From Pterois miles (Eukaryota; Chordata; Actinopteri; Perciformes; Scorpaenidae), in NCBI GenBank assembly GCA_947000775.1, contig CAMQGK010000638.1, positions 21,948,001 to 22,012,000 on the forward strand: a DNA stretch of 64,000 nt, in the 5' to 3' direction. Shown here piece by piece: positions 11,776 to 22,730 of the stretch. Numbering within the stretch: position 1 is the first letter of the stretch; each line of letters begins with the position of its first letter. Position numbers and translations under genes: made by a program. A model generated the notes under the pieces. The model searched no databases, was not told the origin of the DNA, and was given only the letters and a program-made list of their open reading frames with translations.

Positions 11776-13932
11776 ATCTATCAATACAACATTCACATCC
11801 TTTAAGTGAAATAATTAGTGAACTGTTCACCATAACTTTTTTAAATAATTATTTTTGAACAAATATAATTAATGAAACATTATTTAAATGATTTCCTATC
11901 ATTTGATTTTACGAGGCAAACATTTTCAGGCGAACTGAATGTTCAGATGAAGGTTGTGAAAAATGAAAAAAAAAAGAGTAATTTAATTAGTAATAATAAT
12001 GGTCCAAAAATTGCATAGTTCTAAGTGAAAAACCCTCACATTTTGTTGAGGGAGGACCTTGTAAACCCAATATATCCTAGTATCTTTTCTTCAGTGTTGA
12101 AATTCAGAATGTGTCTCTGTGTTTAATAAGTAGGAGCATCCTGATCGGGACTCTGCTCCCACACTTCAGCACTTCATACCTGCCTGATTCCAGGCTATAG
12201 ACATCCTGTAGTATGTTATGGAGGGATACTATAGACTACAAAAAACACCAGAAACCACTTTCAGTATTAATATGTTTTGAGAGATTGCTGATACTGGCCG
12301 ATACACACCCACATTGGGGAACACTGGCACTATTTTTTATCGACTTCAAGCACTGGCCACGTCCATAGTCTAATTAAAGCTATGCACAACCACAGCATTC
12401 TCAGTCTAGAGTGGCTTACTTTAAACTTTAGGCTGCAAAAGATTTACCTTATACATGCTATTTGCTTTGAATCTTGCTAATATTTACTTTTGTTTGAGCG
12501 CCTAACCTGCTGGTCACAGCCAGTGGCTATGGCAACAGCCAGAGCTCAGCCATGTCGTTGAAATAATAGACACCGAGTGAACCCTGAGAATGAAGTCAGC
12601 CTATGCATTGAAAATCACTCTGGCCAATGTCACTCTAAAGCCTTACTGTATGTATAATGAAACAAACAACCAGGATGAACAACTGTTAAATGTCAGCTCC
12701 AAATGTCACTAAAATGTCTCCTCTTTTTCTCCAACTCAGTCTTTGCCCACTTAAAAAGCTTTTATGGCAAATGCAGCTGAACGCAGCCAGTGATAGTGAG
12801 TGACAGCCCTGGGAGGTTCTCCATCATTTATCAGCAGAGACCGTATTACCATCAGGGGGTCGTCCTTACGCCCAGACTGGCGGTGGCACAAAGCAGAGAC
12901 CTGCCAGTTAAATAATCACACTGACTCTGGCCGATGGCTATTGGGGATCTCGCCCGCCTTTAACGGTTTCACGACAGGATATGAGCAATTTATAGTTCTA
13001 TCTGCATCGGAGGGTCCAGACGGGACTGCAGAGTAATTAAGAAGAAACCACAGGTATCAGTCAGGGCCTATGAACTACTGTATGCTTCAATTACCAAAAT
13101 CAATTGATTTCAAACAAAAGCACAATGTGTCACTGACAGAAGGGGACACCATGTGTCTTATTGTCTGCAGTGAGCTAATGAAACTAAACCAAACATGAAT
13201 TAATTAAAACTCTGGCTGCCCTGTAATGTCAGACTGACTCTCAGCTACAGAGCTGCAAATGAATGTAAAAATAAAGTATGGGTGTTAATATGAAAACCTG
13301 TCAAAGAGCAACAGTCTGGCTTTGTATTTCGCAGAGGAGCAGTGAGATCAATAAGGCATCTAAAATCAGTGAAGTCTACTGGAACCTGGCTGATAAGCTC
13401 CGTTGCGGAGCAGCAGAAAATGCTGCTGAGCTGAAGACCTTCCAAATCCTTCTGAGCTCTGCATTGTTGTCTTTTGTTTCCCCAGAGACCATAAGTCATC
13501 TCTGAGTCCCTCTGAGGTGCTTCCTCATCCCTCACCAGTTCTACAGTACTGACTGGCTTTGAAGAGCAGCTTTAATCCTGGAGGGACTTTCAGTATCTTT
13601 GTCACTTTGGAGCGACAGTCATTTACCATCTTTCTTTTTCAATGTTTTTCAAAGTGTATCCCATGACACCTCCAAAATCATTCCTTGTCTCCTCTATTTA
13701 TTATCTCAAAAGCAACAAAACCTCTCTTTTATTTTGTTTCCGGTTCTCTTTTGCATTGCAGGATAAGGCTGCCATTTGTATTATTGTTAACAAATCCCAT
13801 GAAAAAAACTGAAGTATTGTCTGTGTGGCCAAAGCCTGATATACTGTAGCTTATCCGTCTATGCTATAGAGCTCCATTGTTGTCCATGAAAAACACACAT
13901 CAGTGAGCCACACTGTTGTGCTAGGTGACATT
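11776..13932. other. Mostly unannotated; one weak exon-like segment
   Basis: No repeat family was recognised. A pyrimidine tract ending 'ctccaactcag' at 12739 and a 'gtgagt' at 12796 bracket a 56-base segment (12740-12795) open in one frame. The open frames at 12800-13036 and 13245-13535 show no motif. The block from about 12700 to 13550 is compositionally richer than its surroundings and could contain conserved non-coding DNA, which sequence alone cannot show. Confidence 0.4.
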
Positions 13933-14109
13933 TAGTGTTGGGGAGTAGTGACCTACATGTAATTACACTAGAAGTTTAAGGCTATATTGTGCAGTAGCTT
14001 GTTGGTAGTTCAACTACATTCATATTTGTATAGTGATTCAAATAGTTAAAGGTCCAGGGTATAACATTTAGGGGGATCTATTGGTAAAAATGGAACACAA
14101 TATTACTAA
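13933..14109 (+). repeat. Fragments of two common fish MITEs
   Basis: 'agtgttggggagtagtga' at about 13933 is the terminus of a widespread fish DNA transposon family. From about 14047, 'aaaggtccagggtataac' and 'gggggatctattgg' begin another. Both are truncated, the second by the MITE that starts at 14112. Confidence 0.5.
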
Positions 14110-14111
14110 TA

Positions 14112-14815
14112 GGGCTGTCAGTTGATAAAAGCACTTAGATTAATTGCATAATTATTTGTGATTAATCGCACATTTTTTTCAAAAACTGCCTTAAAGGAAG
14201 ATTATCAAGTATTTAATCCTTTCATCAACATGGGAGTAGGCAAATATGCTGCTTTATGCAAATGTATCCATACATCGCCAACCGCTTTTCCCGTTAGGGG
14301 TCGCGGGGGGGCTGGAGCCAATCCCAGCTGGCATTAGGTTCACCCTGGTCAGGTCGCCAGTCCATCGCAGGGCACATAGAGACAGACAACCATTCACACT
14401 CACATTCACACCTACGGGCAATTTAGAGTCATCAATTAACCTAAACCTAAACCTTTGGACTGTGGGAGGAAGCTGGAGTACCCGGAGAAAACCCACGCTT
14501 ACATGGGGAGAACATGCAAACTCCACACAGAAGAGTCCCAAGCCGGAATCGAACCAGCGACCCTCTTGCTGTGAGGCGACAGCGCTAACCACTGCACCAC
14601 CGTGCAGCCCTATGCAAATGTATATCTATATTTATTATTGTAAATCAATCAACAGCACAAAACAATGACAAATATTGTCAAGAAACCCTCACAGGTTCTG
14701 CATTTAGCATAGAAATATGTTCAAATCATAAAATGGCAAACTGCAGCCCAACAGGTGACAAAACAGCTGTCAGTGTGTCAGTGTGCTGACTTGACTATGA
14801 CTTGACCCAAACTGC
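14112..14815 (+). mobile_element. GGGCTGTCAA MITE, copy 1, split by a SINE
   Basis: It starts GGGCTGTCAG after a TA at 14110-14111. The body matches other copies: 'caacatgggagtaggcaaat', 'cagaaaccctcac'-like text, and 'ggcaaactgcagcccaacag'. It is interrupted by a SINE at 14268-14610 with a 13-bp target duplication. The element stops near 14815, well short of the far terminus, so it is truncated. Other copies are at 17048, 26617, 38653, 47934 and 54789. Confidence 0.8.
14268..14610 (-). mobile_element. tRNA-derived SINE, full-length-like
   Basis: On the minus strand it starts GGGCTGCACGGTGGTGCAG, with an A-box-like TGGTGCAGTGG and a B-box-like GGTTCGATTCC region, and ends at '...aagcggttggcgatgtatgg'. 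It is flanked by a perfect 13-bp duplication, 'tatgcaaatgtat', at 14255-14267 and 14611-14623, direct proof of insertion into the MITE at 14112. It has no coding capacity and depends on a LINE for mobility. The open frames at 14246-14668 are artefacts of this SINE. Confidence 0.9.
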
Positions 14816-15000
14816 AACTAACTATAACTATAGCCATGGAACTAACTGGAACATTCCTTCTAATGCACAACTTTACTTTCAGTGTCATAGCATCAGATAT
14901 TCTTTTCTATTTTATAGCCTATTGTGACCTGTTGCCTTTTGGGAAACTGTTTCTTTAGTGATTGTACAGTGTAAGAAGTATTTGAAATATTCCTCATTTT

Positions 15001-15893
15001 CAATAATAATAATAACTTGGATTTATAGAACGCCTTTCGAGAAACCCAAGGACGCTTAACATATGCACTATGGACACAACAAACAGAGCATGACAGTAGC
15101 TAGAGGCCACAGGTCTTGTTGAAGAAGTGGATTTTGAGGAGTTTTTTGAAGCTGTCCAGAGATGGGGTGTTGTGGTGGCTGTGTGGGGAGAGATGTCCAG
15201 AGGATGGGGGCTGTCACACTGAACGCTCTTGCCACAAAAGCTTGCAGGCTGGTGTGGAGGATGGACTGCTGACCCATGCCTGAGGATCTCAGTTTCCGGG
15301 ACTGTGGGTAGGGATGGAGACAGTCAGATAAGTGCTGGGGAACCAGAGCATTGAGGGATTTGGAGGTGAGGAGGAGGATTTCGTAGATGATGCTGGACTT
15401 GATCGGGAGCCAATGGAGGTGGATGAGGATGGGGTAATGTGCCAGGGCTTGGTGTTGGTGACAACCCTGGCAGCTGAGCAGACTGGAGCCTGTCCAGTGC
15501 TTTGCTGGGAACCCCGGACAGAACTCCATTAGTAGTCCAAACGGGAGGTGATGTAGGAATGAATGAGGGTTTTTGCCACAAAATGAGAGAGTAATAGCTG
15601 GAGGCGAGAGATGTTTCTTAGGTGGAAAGAAAGCAGACTTGGTCGTGGTCTTGATGTGAGACTGGAATGAGAGTCCAGTCCAGGATGACACCCAGATTGC
15701 GAGACTTCTGGAGATGGGGAGATGGAGCAGCCATCGAGGTCCAGAAGTAGATCTCCAACCTTTCGGAGCAGGGCTTTGAGAGCCACATCCATGAGCTCTG
15801 TTTTGTTGCTGCTGAGTTTGAGAAGGTTCGATGACATCCATATTTTTATTTCATGCAGGCAGTTAAGTGACTGTGTTTTATGACAAAAATAGT
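15001..15893 (-). mobile_element. L2-like LINE 3' end, 5'-truncated and frameshifted
   Basis: On the minus strand the sequence encodes pieces of the C-terminal part of a fish LINE polyprotein in three frames: 'IKIWMSSNLLKLSSNKTELM' (near 15840), 'NGVLSGVPSKALDRLQ' (near 15520) and 'LIHLHWLPIKSSIIYEILLL' (near 15410). It then ends in a short 3' UTR and an ATT-rich tail at 15001-15015. The reverse-transcriptase catalytic core lies further upstream and is missing. Frame changes and stops make it non-functional. The tail and motif set suggest the L2/Maui group, by recognition only. The 257-codon frame at 15068-15841 is a partial, out-of-phase reading of this element. Confidence 0.8.
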
Positions 15894-17047
15894 GAACCAA
15901 CGTGGCGAAATGTTACCTCATTCCCCAGCTAGACGATTGTCTGTGTTTGACACTTGCACTACTGACTGCTCAAAATAAATCAAAAGAAATGGAGACCGCT
16001 GTAAATGGCACACTCTTGGATTGGGTGAAGTTGTTGCGAGAAGAATGAAAAAACCTGTTTGCAACATTGGAAAGTGGTGTAAGATGATCTGTCAAGCACT
16101 TTGTCCAACAGTCTGAAGCAATCAATCATTATTTCTGGAATGCCTCTCGAAAACGTCTTCTCTCATCCCTCATTTAACTTAATGGGGAACTCATTTTGGT
16201 CTGGCTGCACCTTTATCCTGTAACATTAGTGACAAGTATCATCATGACCAAATAACTCCACTCCTTTGTAAAAAATTACCTGCAAACAGTGACTCATTTA
16301 TAAAGGAAATGCGAGTGCACAGCAACCTTGAGAGTGACTAAACATGAATCTAGTCAATGTCACTAATAGGAGACTAAGTGCTGCGCTCTGACACCATGAT
16401 TACACTGACCATTTGCGTGTCACTTGAGATAAGTCATTATTTGTTCTACATAACAAATCAGCTGCCATTACTGTGTTCATTTTAGTAACGGTGCAGTGGG
16501 CTTTTATGATTTAAACCTGCCCAACCTGCTCCAGTACACTGCTGCCAGTAATTGCTATTGATGTCTCGTAGGTCCCTAAATGAGGCCAAAATTAAAGGCA
16601 ACATACTGCTGAAACACTCTGTCTTCACACATAATTGCTCAGTCTTTTACACTCCTATGAACCTTAAATTGTAATATCTTTTGTTTGGATAAACCAAGGG
16701 TTTAATCACAAATAGCTTTGTTGCAAATATACCAAACAAACCATATTATCCTCAGTCAAGGTGGGAATCTCCATGATATGATACTTAGGTTGTGATATGA
16801 CCTTATTGATATTAAACATTTTACATTAAGTTAAGATACAGTATATTGCAGTATATTGTGATTTATTACCTTTTTTTTAACTGCAAATTATGCGGTTTGT
16901 CAGCATCTCTTTTATCTAATCAGATACAGCGTTCACTCACATGAGTGAGTTTTCAGTCACATATCTTGAGGTCAGGGACTCCTGACGGTTGACAGTTGTC
17001 AGTTCTTCCTCACCAAAATTTAGCAGAACTTTGGAGCCTTATTTATA
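15894..17047. other. Non-coding; possible MITE fragment at 16755-16925
   Basis: Mostly unannotated. About 16755-16925 has 'catgatatgatacttaggt' and repeated 'cagtatattg' text typical of a common fish MITE with GATATTG-rich ends. A possible continuation lies at 17735-17812 ('aatattgccatgcaaaatattg'), beyond the MITE at 17048. No gene was recognised. Confidence 0.4.
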
Positions 17048-17579
17048 GGACTGTCGAAGTTAGAGCAATAACGAGTTAACACTAATTTGTTTTAATGCCA
17101 CAACACATTAAGGAAACTTGTGATTTTTAAGTTGTAGCGTGCTCAGTTGAAAACCTAGAGTGAGAGATTGGCATCGTATGAAGAAAGAAAGAAAAACTGT
17201 CATGGCCATTTTCAAAGGGGTCCCTTGGCATCTGACCTCAAGATATGTGAATAAAAATGGGTTCTCTGGGTACCCACGAGTCTCCCCTTTACAGACATGC
17301 CCACTTTATGATAATCACATACAGTTTGGGGCAAGACATAGTCAAGTCAACACACTGACACACTGACAGCTGTTGCTTGCCATGTTATGATTTCAGTATA
17401 TTTTTTATGCTAAATGCAGTACCTGTGAGGGTTTCTGGACCATATTTGTCATTGTTTTATGTTGTTAATTGATTTCCTATAATAAATAAATATATCCATT
17501 TGCATAAAGCAGCATATTTTCACACTCCCATGTTGATAAGAGTATTAATGAATTAAATATTTTAATCGATTGACAGCCC
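17048..17579 (-). mobile_element. GGGCTGTCAA MITE, copy 2
   Basis: The element is bounded by TA at 17046-17047 and TA at 17580-17581. The left end reads GGACTGTCGAAGTT, and the right end is the complement of GGGCTGTCAATCG. The body carries 'ggggtcccttggcatctgac', 'gagtctcccctttacagac' and 'atgataatcacatacagttt', shared with copies 4 and 5. It is inverted relative to copy 1. It is non-coding and about 530 bp. Confidence 0.85.
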
Positions 17580-17605
17580 TAGTTAATTAGCTTTCTTCTA
17601 AGTTA

Positions 17606-17812
17606 ACATGTCATGACACCAGTGGATTTCTTAGGTTTTCTAGTTTTATATGATACCAGCATCTTCACTATAGCTTTAAGACTGAGCCCACTACAACCTC
17701 TGAAAAGGTAATAGTATACAGAATAAGGGGTCAAAACTTTACATCCGTGTATCAATATAATATTGCCATGCAAAATATTGTAATACTATGCTGAATTGAT
17801 TTTGAATCTAAT
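17606..17812 (+). repeat. Further MITE fragments
   Basis: 17606-17705 ('ccagtggatttcttaggttt', 'gactgagcccactacaacct') matches the opposite half of the GGGCTGTCAA family in the orientation of copy 1, so it is a separate fragment. 17735-17812 probably belongs to the MITE seen at 16755. Both are truncated. Confidence 0.5.
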
Positions 17813-19766
17813 CTTCAGCAGCCTTTCTGGTTCCTCCCCTGAGTTTAAAGCTTGGGAGATGGCTGCTGCTATAAAGATGTGAAGTATACAGTACAGAGAG
17901 AATCTTAACAGTTTTTTTCCCAGAGGGGAATTTAATATGCTGGGCTCGGGAGAGATGCTCCTTCCACTGCAATGGCACCGGCCCACTTTGAAAAACTGAC
18001 TGCCCTCTCTGACACCATATCAAAGAACTCTTCGGCTCTCGAGTCTGCCAACTTCGTTTTTGAGCCAGTGGATGGCATGAAAGCTAGCGGACGGTCACCA
18101 GTCCCAGTTGGTGACTATAGAGAAGGAGCATGTGCTGCAAATGACAATCAAAAACCTTGAAGCACTGAAAAAAAAGAATTATAAATGCAATGGTTTCTAT
18201 CAACTTCCTATTGGATTATGTCATTTTGCAGCACAGTAGAGACTGTAGTATCCTCAGAGCTTTTAAAAATGAAAATATGTTTTTTTCCCTATATGTCATG
18301 CTTCAGTTGTGACACAGTTCCCTTGCCACCTGATCTTAAATTGCTTACTTCTATTGCTCCTCTCAGTCGTACAATTTTCCCTTTAAATTCCATACATTTT
18401 GATGAAACGTCTTTTTTTAAAAGTTAATTGGTAATATAGTAATAAAACTTTTCAAACAGTGACTTTGCAACTGCTGTCTTGGTCTCTGAGCATTGCTAGC
18501 AAGCAGCTTTGTAATAGTGGCACTTTCATTATCTATCCCATGATGCACGTGGTGTGGGAGATGCCTGTGGGAGTCACTTATAGACTACAAACTGACTGCT
18601 TGTACAACGGAGGATATGTTATTTTAAGGAAAGATTATATTGACACATACTAGCAGCAGGAAAGGAAAAGTGCAAATGAACAATTTCTGACTGATAATCG
18701 TGTCACATCACATGCACGACTGGTATAGTGTCCTGGGGAATCTGCGGTCAAAACAATTGTCCATAATAGCGTGCTATCATCTGGTAAATCAAATATATGC
18801 AAGTGCGCAAACAAGGTACTAGGATTATGCCATTTTACTAATGTTTAGTGTCTTGACAGAGATGCAGAATAGTTGCTGTTATAACTTTTCAGAGTTAAAA
18901 GGATAGTTTGGGTTGTAATGGGGCTGTATGAGGTACTTATCCATAGCACGCCCCCACCTCTCCTTTCAGACAGTTTAAATATGTTTCACCTTCAGTTCAG
19001 TTCGCTGATATTTTTATATTTAAAATATAGCGTATACTTAAACAGATATTTTTTTAGGTGAGTGTTTCTATAAAGTGGCTATGTTTTTCTTCCATCCCAT
19101 TCCGTGGCCTTGCTCCGGTGCCGGTGCTCCCAAACCAGTCTCACGGCAGAAATTTAATTTATTTGATTTGTGTACATAGACAGAAATTTCTCTTTTTTTC
19201 ATGATGCTCAGCACAACTTTCAACTACTTGTTGAAGTGTCATTTTCCACTCCAGTCTATCCAAATACTTAGTTAAGTTTAAAAAAAGATTATCTCGGTTA
19301 GGCTTAGGCAACCAAACTACTTAGGTACAGGAAAGGATCAGGATTTGAGTTAAAATAACAAGGGTTGTGAGTTAAGTACGGAAGTTCTGTTAGCTTTACA
19401 AAATGACTGGTTTGGGTTGAAATATCTCTGAAAGTGTCTTAACTTAAGTACAGAAGTTAAATGCCAAATGAATCATGGGATTATTTCACAAAGTGCTGTG
19501 CGACTGGGCTGGTGCTCCTGTCTGTTCATCGATGCTGGGAGTGTGCCGACCATCATCTTGTGTGAATAATGCAGCTACAATAACAACATTTTTGCTGCAC
19601 TATCCTGTTTTTTCCCAGATCTACAGTAAAACTGATATGAGTGATTCCTGTGTTTCTGCCGCATACTACTGTTGGTGTGAACAGGCCTTTAGAAGTTGCC
19701 GTGTAGTTTGGATATACCAGAAGTAATCCCTGTGCTGGCTGAACTTGCAATATTAACTGCACTTTT
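17813..19766. other. Non-coding with degraded repeat fragments
   Basis: 18895-19160 contains 'ggggctgtatgaggtactta' and other text of a common fish MITE. 19270-19460 contains 'ggttaggcttaggcaaccaa' and 'gaagttaaatgcc', resembling repeat family R2 (see 36278-36760). The rest is unannotated. Open frames at 17972, 18185 and 19475 show no motifs. Confidence 0.45.
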
Positions 19767-19837
19767 TGTCAGGGCAGGTTACACTGGTGTGGATTCAAAT
19801 GCAGATTCAGGCAGTTTTGCAGATTACAAAAACGGAG

Positions 19838-19843
19838 TTTATT
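19838..19843 (-). terminator. AATAAA polyadenylation signal of the solo LTR
   Basis: AATAAA on the minus strand (TTTATT on plus), about 190 bases past the TATA box and 70 bases before the LTR end, as in a typical R-U5 boundary. Confidence 0.6.
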
Positions 19844-20033
19844 TCCAGTCAGAGGTCGGTACACAGAAGCAGGCTTAAACAGGCTGACAAAGTCCAAATC
19901 GGCAGGCTAAAGCAAGGTAAGTAACAGGCTAAGATCAAAACACGAGGATGTCAAAAAACACGAGAGAATGGCGGGTACACTTAGCTATGGACGGCAAAAG
20001 ACGAACTGGCACAGGAGGAAAAGGGAGCACACA

Positions 20034-20040
20034 TTATATA
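20034..20040 (-). promoter_or_regulatory. TATA box of the solo LTR
   Basis: TATATAA on the minus strand, about 250 bases into the LTR and upstream of its polyadenylation signal. It is a likely remnant promoter; current activity is unknown. Confidence 0.6.
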
Positions 20041-20515
20041 CTGGTGAGGGAGGTGGATAACTATGCACAGGTGGACACAATCAGGGCAGGGGATGACGCT
20101 CAGACGCAGGTGACTAGTGATGATAATCAGGTCAGGAGGAGGTGCTCTAACGTGACGGCAGGAGGCATGCAGGGCAGGGAGTGAAGTGAACTGCAACGAG
20201 AGGAGAGGTTAGAATGCAAACAAAACAGGAAGTGCGCCAAAATAAAAGCATGCAACAGGAAATGACAAATTAACACTTATACTTCCTGACACTTTTTGCA
20301 CTAGCGTATATTTTTTGTGGCTTCGGGATCTGACAAACTGAGGTGAAATCTAAAACAAGTCAGCCTGACTGTGAGTCATAAAGGAACTGTGTGGTATTAG
20401 CCACTGGCTCGGCAGATGGTGAATGGATGAGAACGGGGAGCTATGGGTGGTGTTGGCTGGATGAGAACCTCTTTACAAAGAGACTGGCACTAACATTCCT
20501 TGGTGGAGAGTCAAT

Positions 20516-21790
20516 CAAACAACTACAAAAAGATGCAAAACAACTAGAAACAGGCTCAAAGCCACCACAAAAAGAGATAAACAGCCACGAAGAGATGTAA
20601 AATATTACAAAGGATGCACAATGACCACAAAGACACAAAACAACTGCTAAAAGACACAAAATTGCAAAGACGTGCAACATGAGCACTTGAAGATTGAAAA
20701 TAACAACAAAGGCATGCAAAGTGCATGAAAGAGACTCAAAAAGCTACAAAAAGATGCAAAGCAATAACAGAGATGCAAAACATCTACAAAGAAGTTCAAA
20801 ATAACCACAAGAACCACATAGAAAATAACAACAAAGACATGCAAAATGGCCCCAAAGCGATGCAAAACTACCACAGAGACTACAAAGAGATGTGAAACTA
20901 CAGAGAGATGCAAAGTCACCACCAAGAGATGCAAACAGCCACAAAAAGGTGCAAAATAATGAGAAAGGATGCACAACGACCACAATGAGACATAAATCGA
21001 CTACAAAGAGATGCTAAACAACTACAAAGACACACAAAATAATTATAAAGAAATGTAAAATGACGGGCTGCACAGTGGTGTAGTGGTTAGAACTCTTGCC
21101 TCACAGCAAGAGGGTCGCAGGTTCGATTCCGGATTGGGGCTCTTCTGTGTGGAGTTTGCATGTTCTCCCCGTATAAGCGTGGGTTTTCTCCGGGTGCTCC
21201 GGCTTCCCCCCACAGTCCAAAGACATGTTGTTTAGGTTAATTGATGACTCTAAATTGCGATGTGGATGTGAGAGTGAATGGTTGTCTGTCTATATGTTGT
21301 CTGTCTCTATGTGCCCTGCGATGGACTGGCGACCTGTCCAGGGTGAACCCCACCTTCGCCCGATGCCAGCTGGGATTGGCTCCTGCCCCCCCACGACCCC
21401 TAACGGGATAAGCGGTTGACTATGGATGGATGGATGTAAAATGACCACAAGGAGATATAAAACTAAAACAACGGCATGCAAAAGGTAACATAAAATAACT
21501 ACAAAGAGATGCAAAACAACTACAAGATACAAAATAACTTAAAAGTGATGCAAAACATCTACAAGGTAACACAACTTTAAAAAGATACAAAACAACTTGA
21601 AAGTCCCACAAACTATAAAGAACTATAAAGAAGTGCTAAATGACCACAAGGAGATTGAAAATAACAACAAAAGCATGCAAAACAACTACAAAGTAACACA
21701 AAAGAACTACAAAGAAGTGAAGAAAATGACCACAAGGACAGAGAAAATAACAACAAAAACATACAAAACTACAAAGAGACCTAAAACAAC
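20516..21790 (+). repeat. Degenerate 21-bp minisatellite, interrupted
   Basis: Many imperfect units of the form ACAAAGAGATGCAAAACAACT, with frequent length and base changes. The total is about 900 bp once the SINE at 21065-21433 is removed. Purine-biased repeats of this kind are common in fish genomes. The array is old, judging by divergence between units. Minus-strand cysteine- and phenylalanine-rich open frames across it (for example 20647-20985) come from the repeat and are not genes. Confidence 0.9.
21065..21433 (+). mobile_element. tRNA-derived SINE, full length, inside the minisatellite
   Basis: It starts GGGCTGCACAGTGGTGTAG. An A-box-like TGGTGTAGTGG is at 21076-21086 and a B-box-like GGTTCGATTCC at 21120-21130, the spacing of an RNA polymerase III promoter. 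It ends '...aagcggttgactatggatgg', with a short GGAT tail. A perfect 12-bp duplication, 'atgtaaaatgac', flanks it at 21053-21064 and 21434-21445. It belongs to the same family as 14268, 27936, 51379, 61269 and 62300. It is non-coding. Confidence 0.92.
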
Positions 21791-21889
21791 TTCACATGGC
21801 AGCATCATTTATAGTTGTGTCCAGGGGCCCATTGTCAGATAATCTGCCCCTGGTTGTAGGCTATTTGGAGTTACAAATAGAAGCTTTTT

Positions 21890-21961
21890 ATCTATATTAC
21901 TTCATATTAAAATATTTAAAGTTAACCAACTTTAAATATTTTAATATGAAGTAATATAGAT
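21890..21961. repeat. Perfect hairpin with 34-base arms
   Basis: Arms 21890-21923 and 21928-21961 are exact reverse complements over all 34 bases, separated by the loop AACC. The arms are AT-rich. No flanking element ends were recognised, and the symmetry stops abruptly at both edges. A perfect stem this long is unusual in otherwise diverged DNA and implies recent origin or an assembly artefact. Confidence 0.95.
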
Positions 21962-22730
21962 TTAGCATTCATTTATTACAGTGGCCAAACAATTTCATTA
22001 TTAATAATGTTTATTTGTGCCAAGAACCCAAGCTTCAAATTTGCCACATTTTGCTCATTTTACAGATGTGCTGCCCTCTCTTTAAAACTGACCCACTGCC
22101 CCCATCAAGTTTCTAAAGCCACCTCTGCACCCCTGGCATCAGACTCCCAGTCTGGCACAGTGCAGCTGGTGTGGCCAGACAAACAGAAGCTTCCACAGAC
22201 ACAGTACATCTGATAAACATCGCTTTTTGTTGTATTGCAGGTTTTCTCCATTGAGCAAACTACACCGAACCATAAAAATGACAAATAACATGAGCCTCTG
22301 TGGCTTCCGTGTCATCAGGATTTTTCTCTCAGCAGCACCTGTCAGATGAGGATACTGTGCACACATTAAAGCATTGGTGTTTGTGGCTCTATAACGGTGC
22401 ACCAAGAGAGAACTGGAGGGTCCAAATGAGAGGAGTCATGGACGCTAATTAGATCAGTTGCTTTGGCTGTAGAGCTGGTAAATGAGACTTCCGCATGGGG
22501 TCTCCTGGGTCCAGAGTCAGCACTGCTTTGCAACACTGAGCCCCTCATCCTGCTAGGAGCTAATCAGCCTTTCCTCTTTCCTTTCCCCTCTGTGTTATTT
22601 TGCTAGAAAGTCAGGACTGCAAAAAACAGCTCGAGAAATTATATCAAAGATTTGGTTTTGTCTGTATTCCTTCTCTAGATATGGATTCATCAGAAAACTG
22701 AAAAGGCTCTAAATAATTAAAGAGGATGTC
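21962..22730. other. No gene recognised
   Basis: Non-coding sequence between the hairpin and a tandem repeat. Short open frames on both strands (22007-22213, 22139-22405) overlap each other and have no motif. Confidence 0.55.

Larger units (their letters stand above)
19767..20291 (-). mobile_element. Solo LTR of an LTR retrotransposon
   Basis: The 525-bp element starts TGTCAGG and ends CCTGACA, the TG...CA inverted ends of long terminal repeats. It is flanked by an identical 5-bp duplication, CTTTT, at 19762-19766 and 20292-20296, as left by an integrase. On the minus strand it has a TATA box (20040-20034) and, about 190 bases later, an AATAAA signal (19843-19838), the order expected for a U3-R-U5 unit. 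No internal gag/pol sequence lies on either side, so recombination between two LTRs has probably left this one. It is possibly Ty3/Gypsy-like, but the family is not certain. Confidence 0.8.

Noticed and set aside
15068..15841. 257-codon minus-strand open frame as a host gene
   Set aside because: It is a mixed-frame reading through the C-terminus and 3' UTR of an L2-like LINE; the recognisable LINE residues switch between three frames.
20441..20985. Cysteine/phenylalanine-rich minus-strand frames as small secreted proteins
   Set aside because: They are translations of the degenerate 21-bp minisatellite and change with every unit.
21065..21140. tRNA gene at the SINE head
   Set aside because: A and B boxes are present, but it continues into a SINE body with target duplications and the head does not fold as a convincing cloverleaf by eye. 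The same applies to the heads at 14610 and 42430 on the minus strand.
21890..21961. microRNA gene
   Set aside because: The stem is perfectly paired with a 4-base loop and very AT-rich; real precursors have mismatches and larger loops. Kept only as a hairpin.
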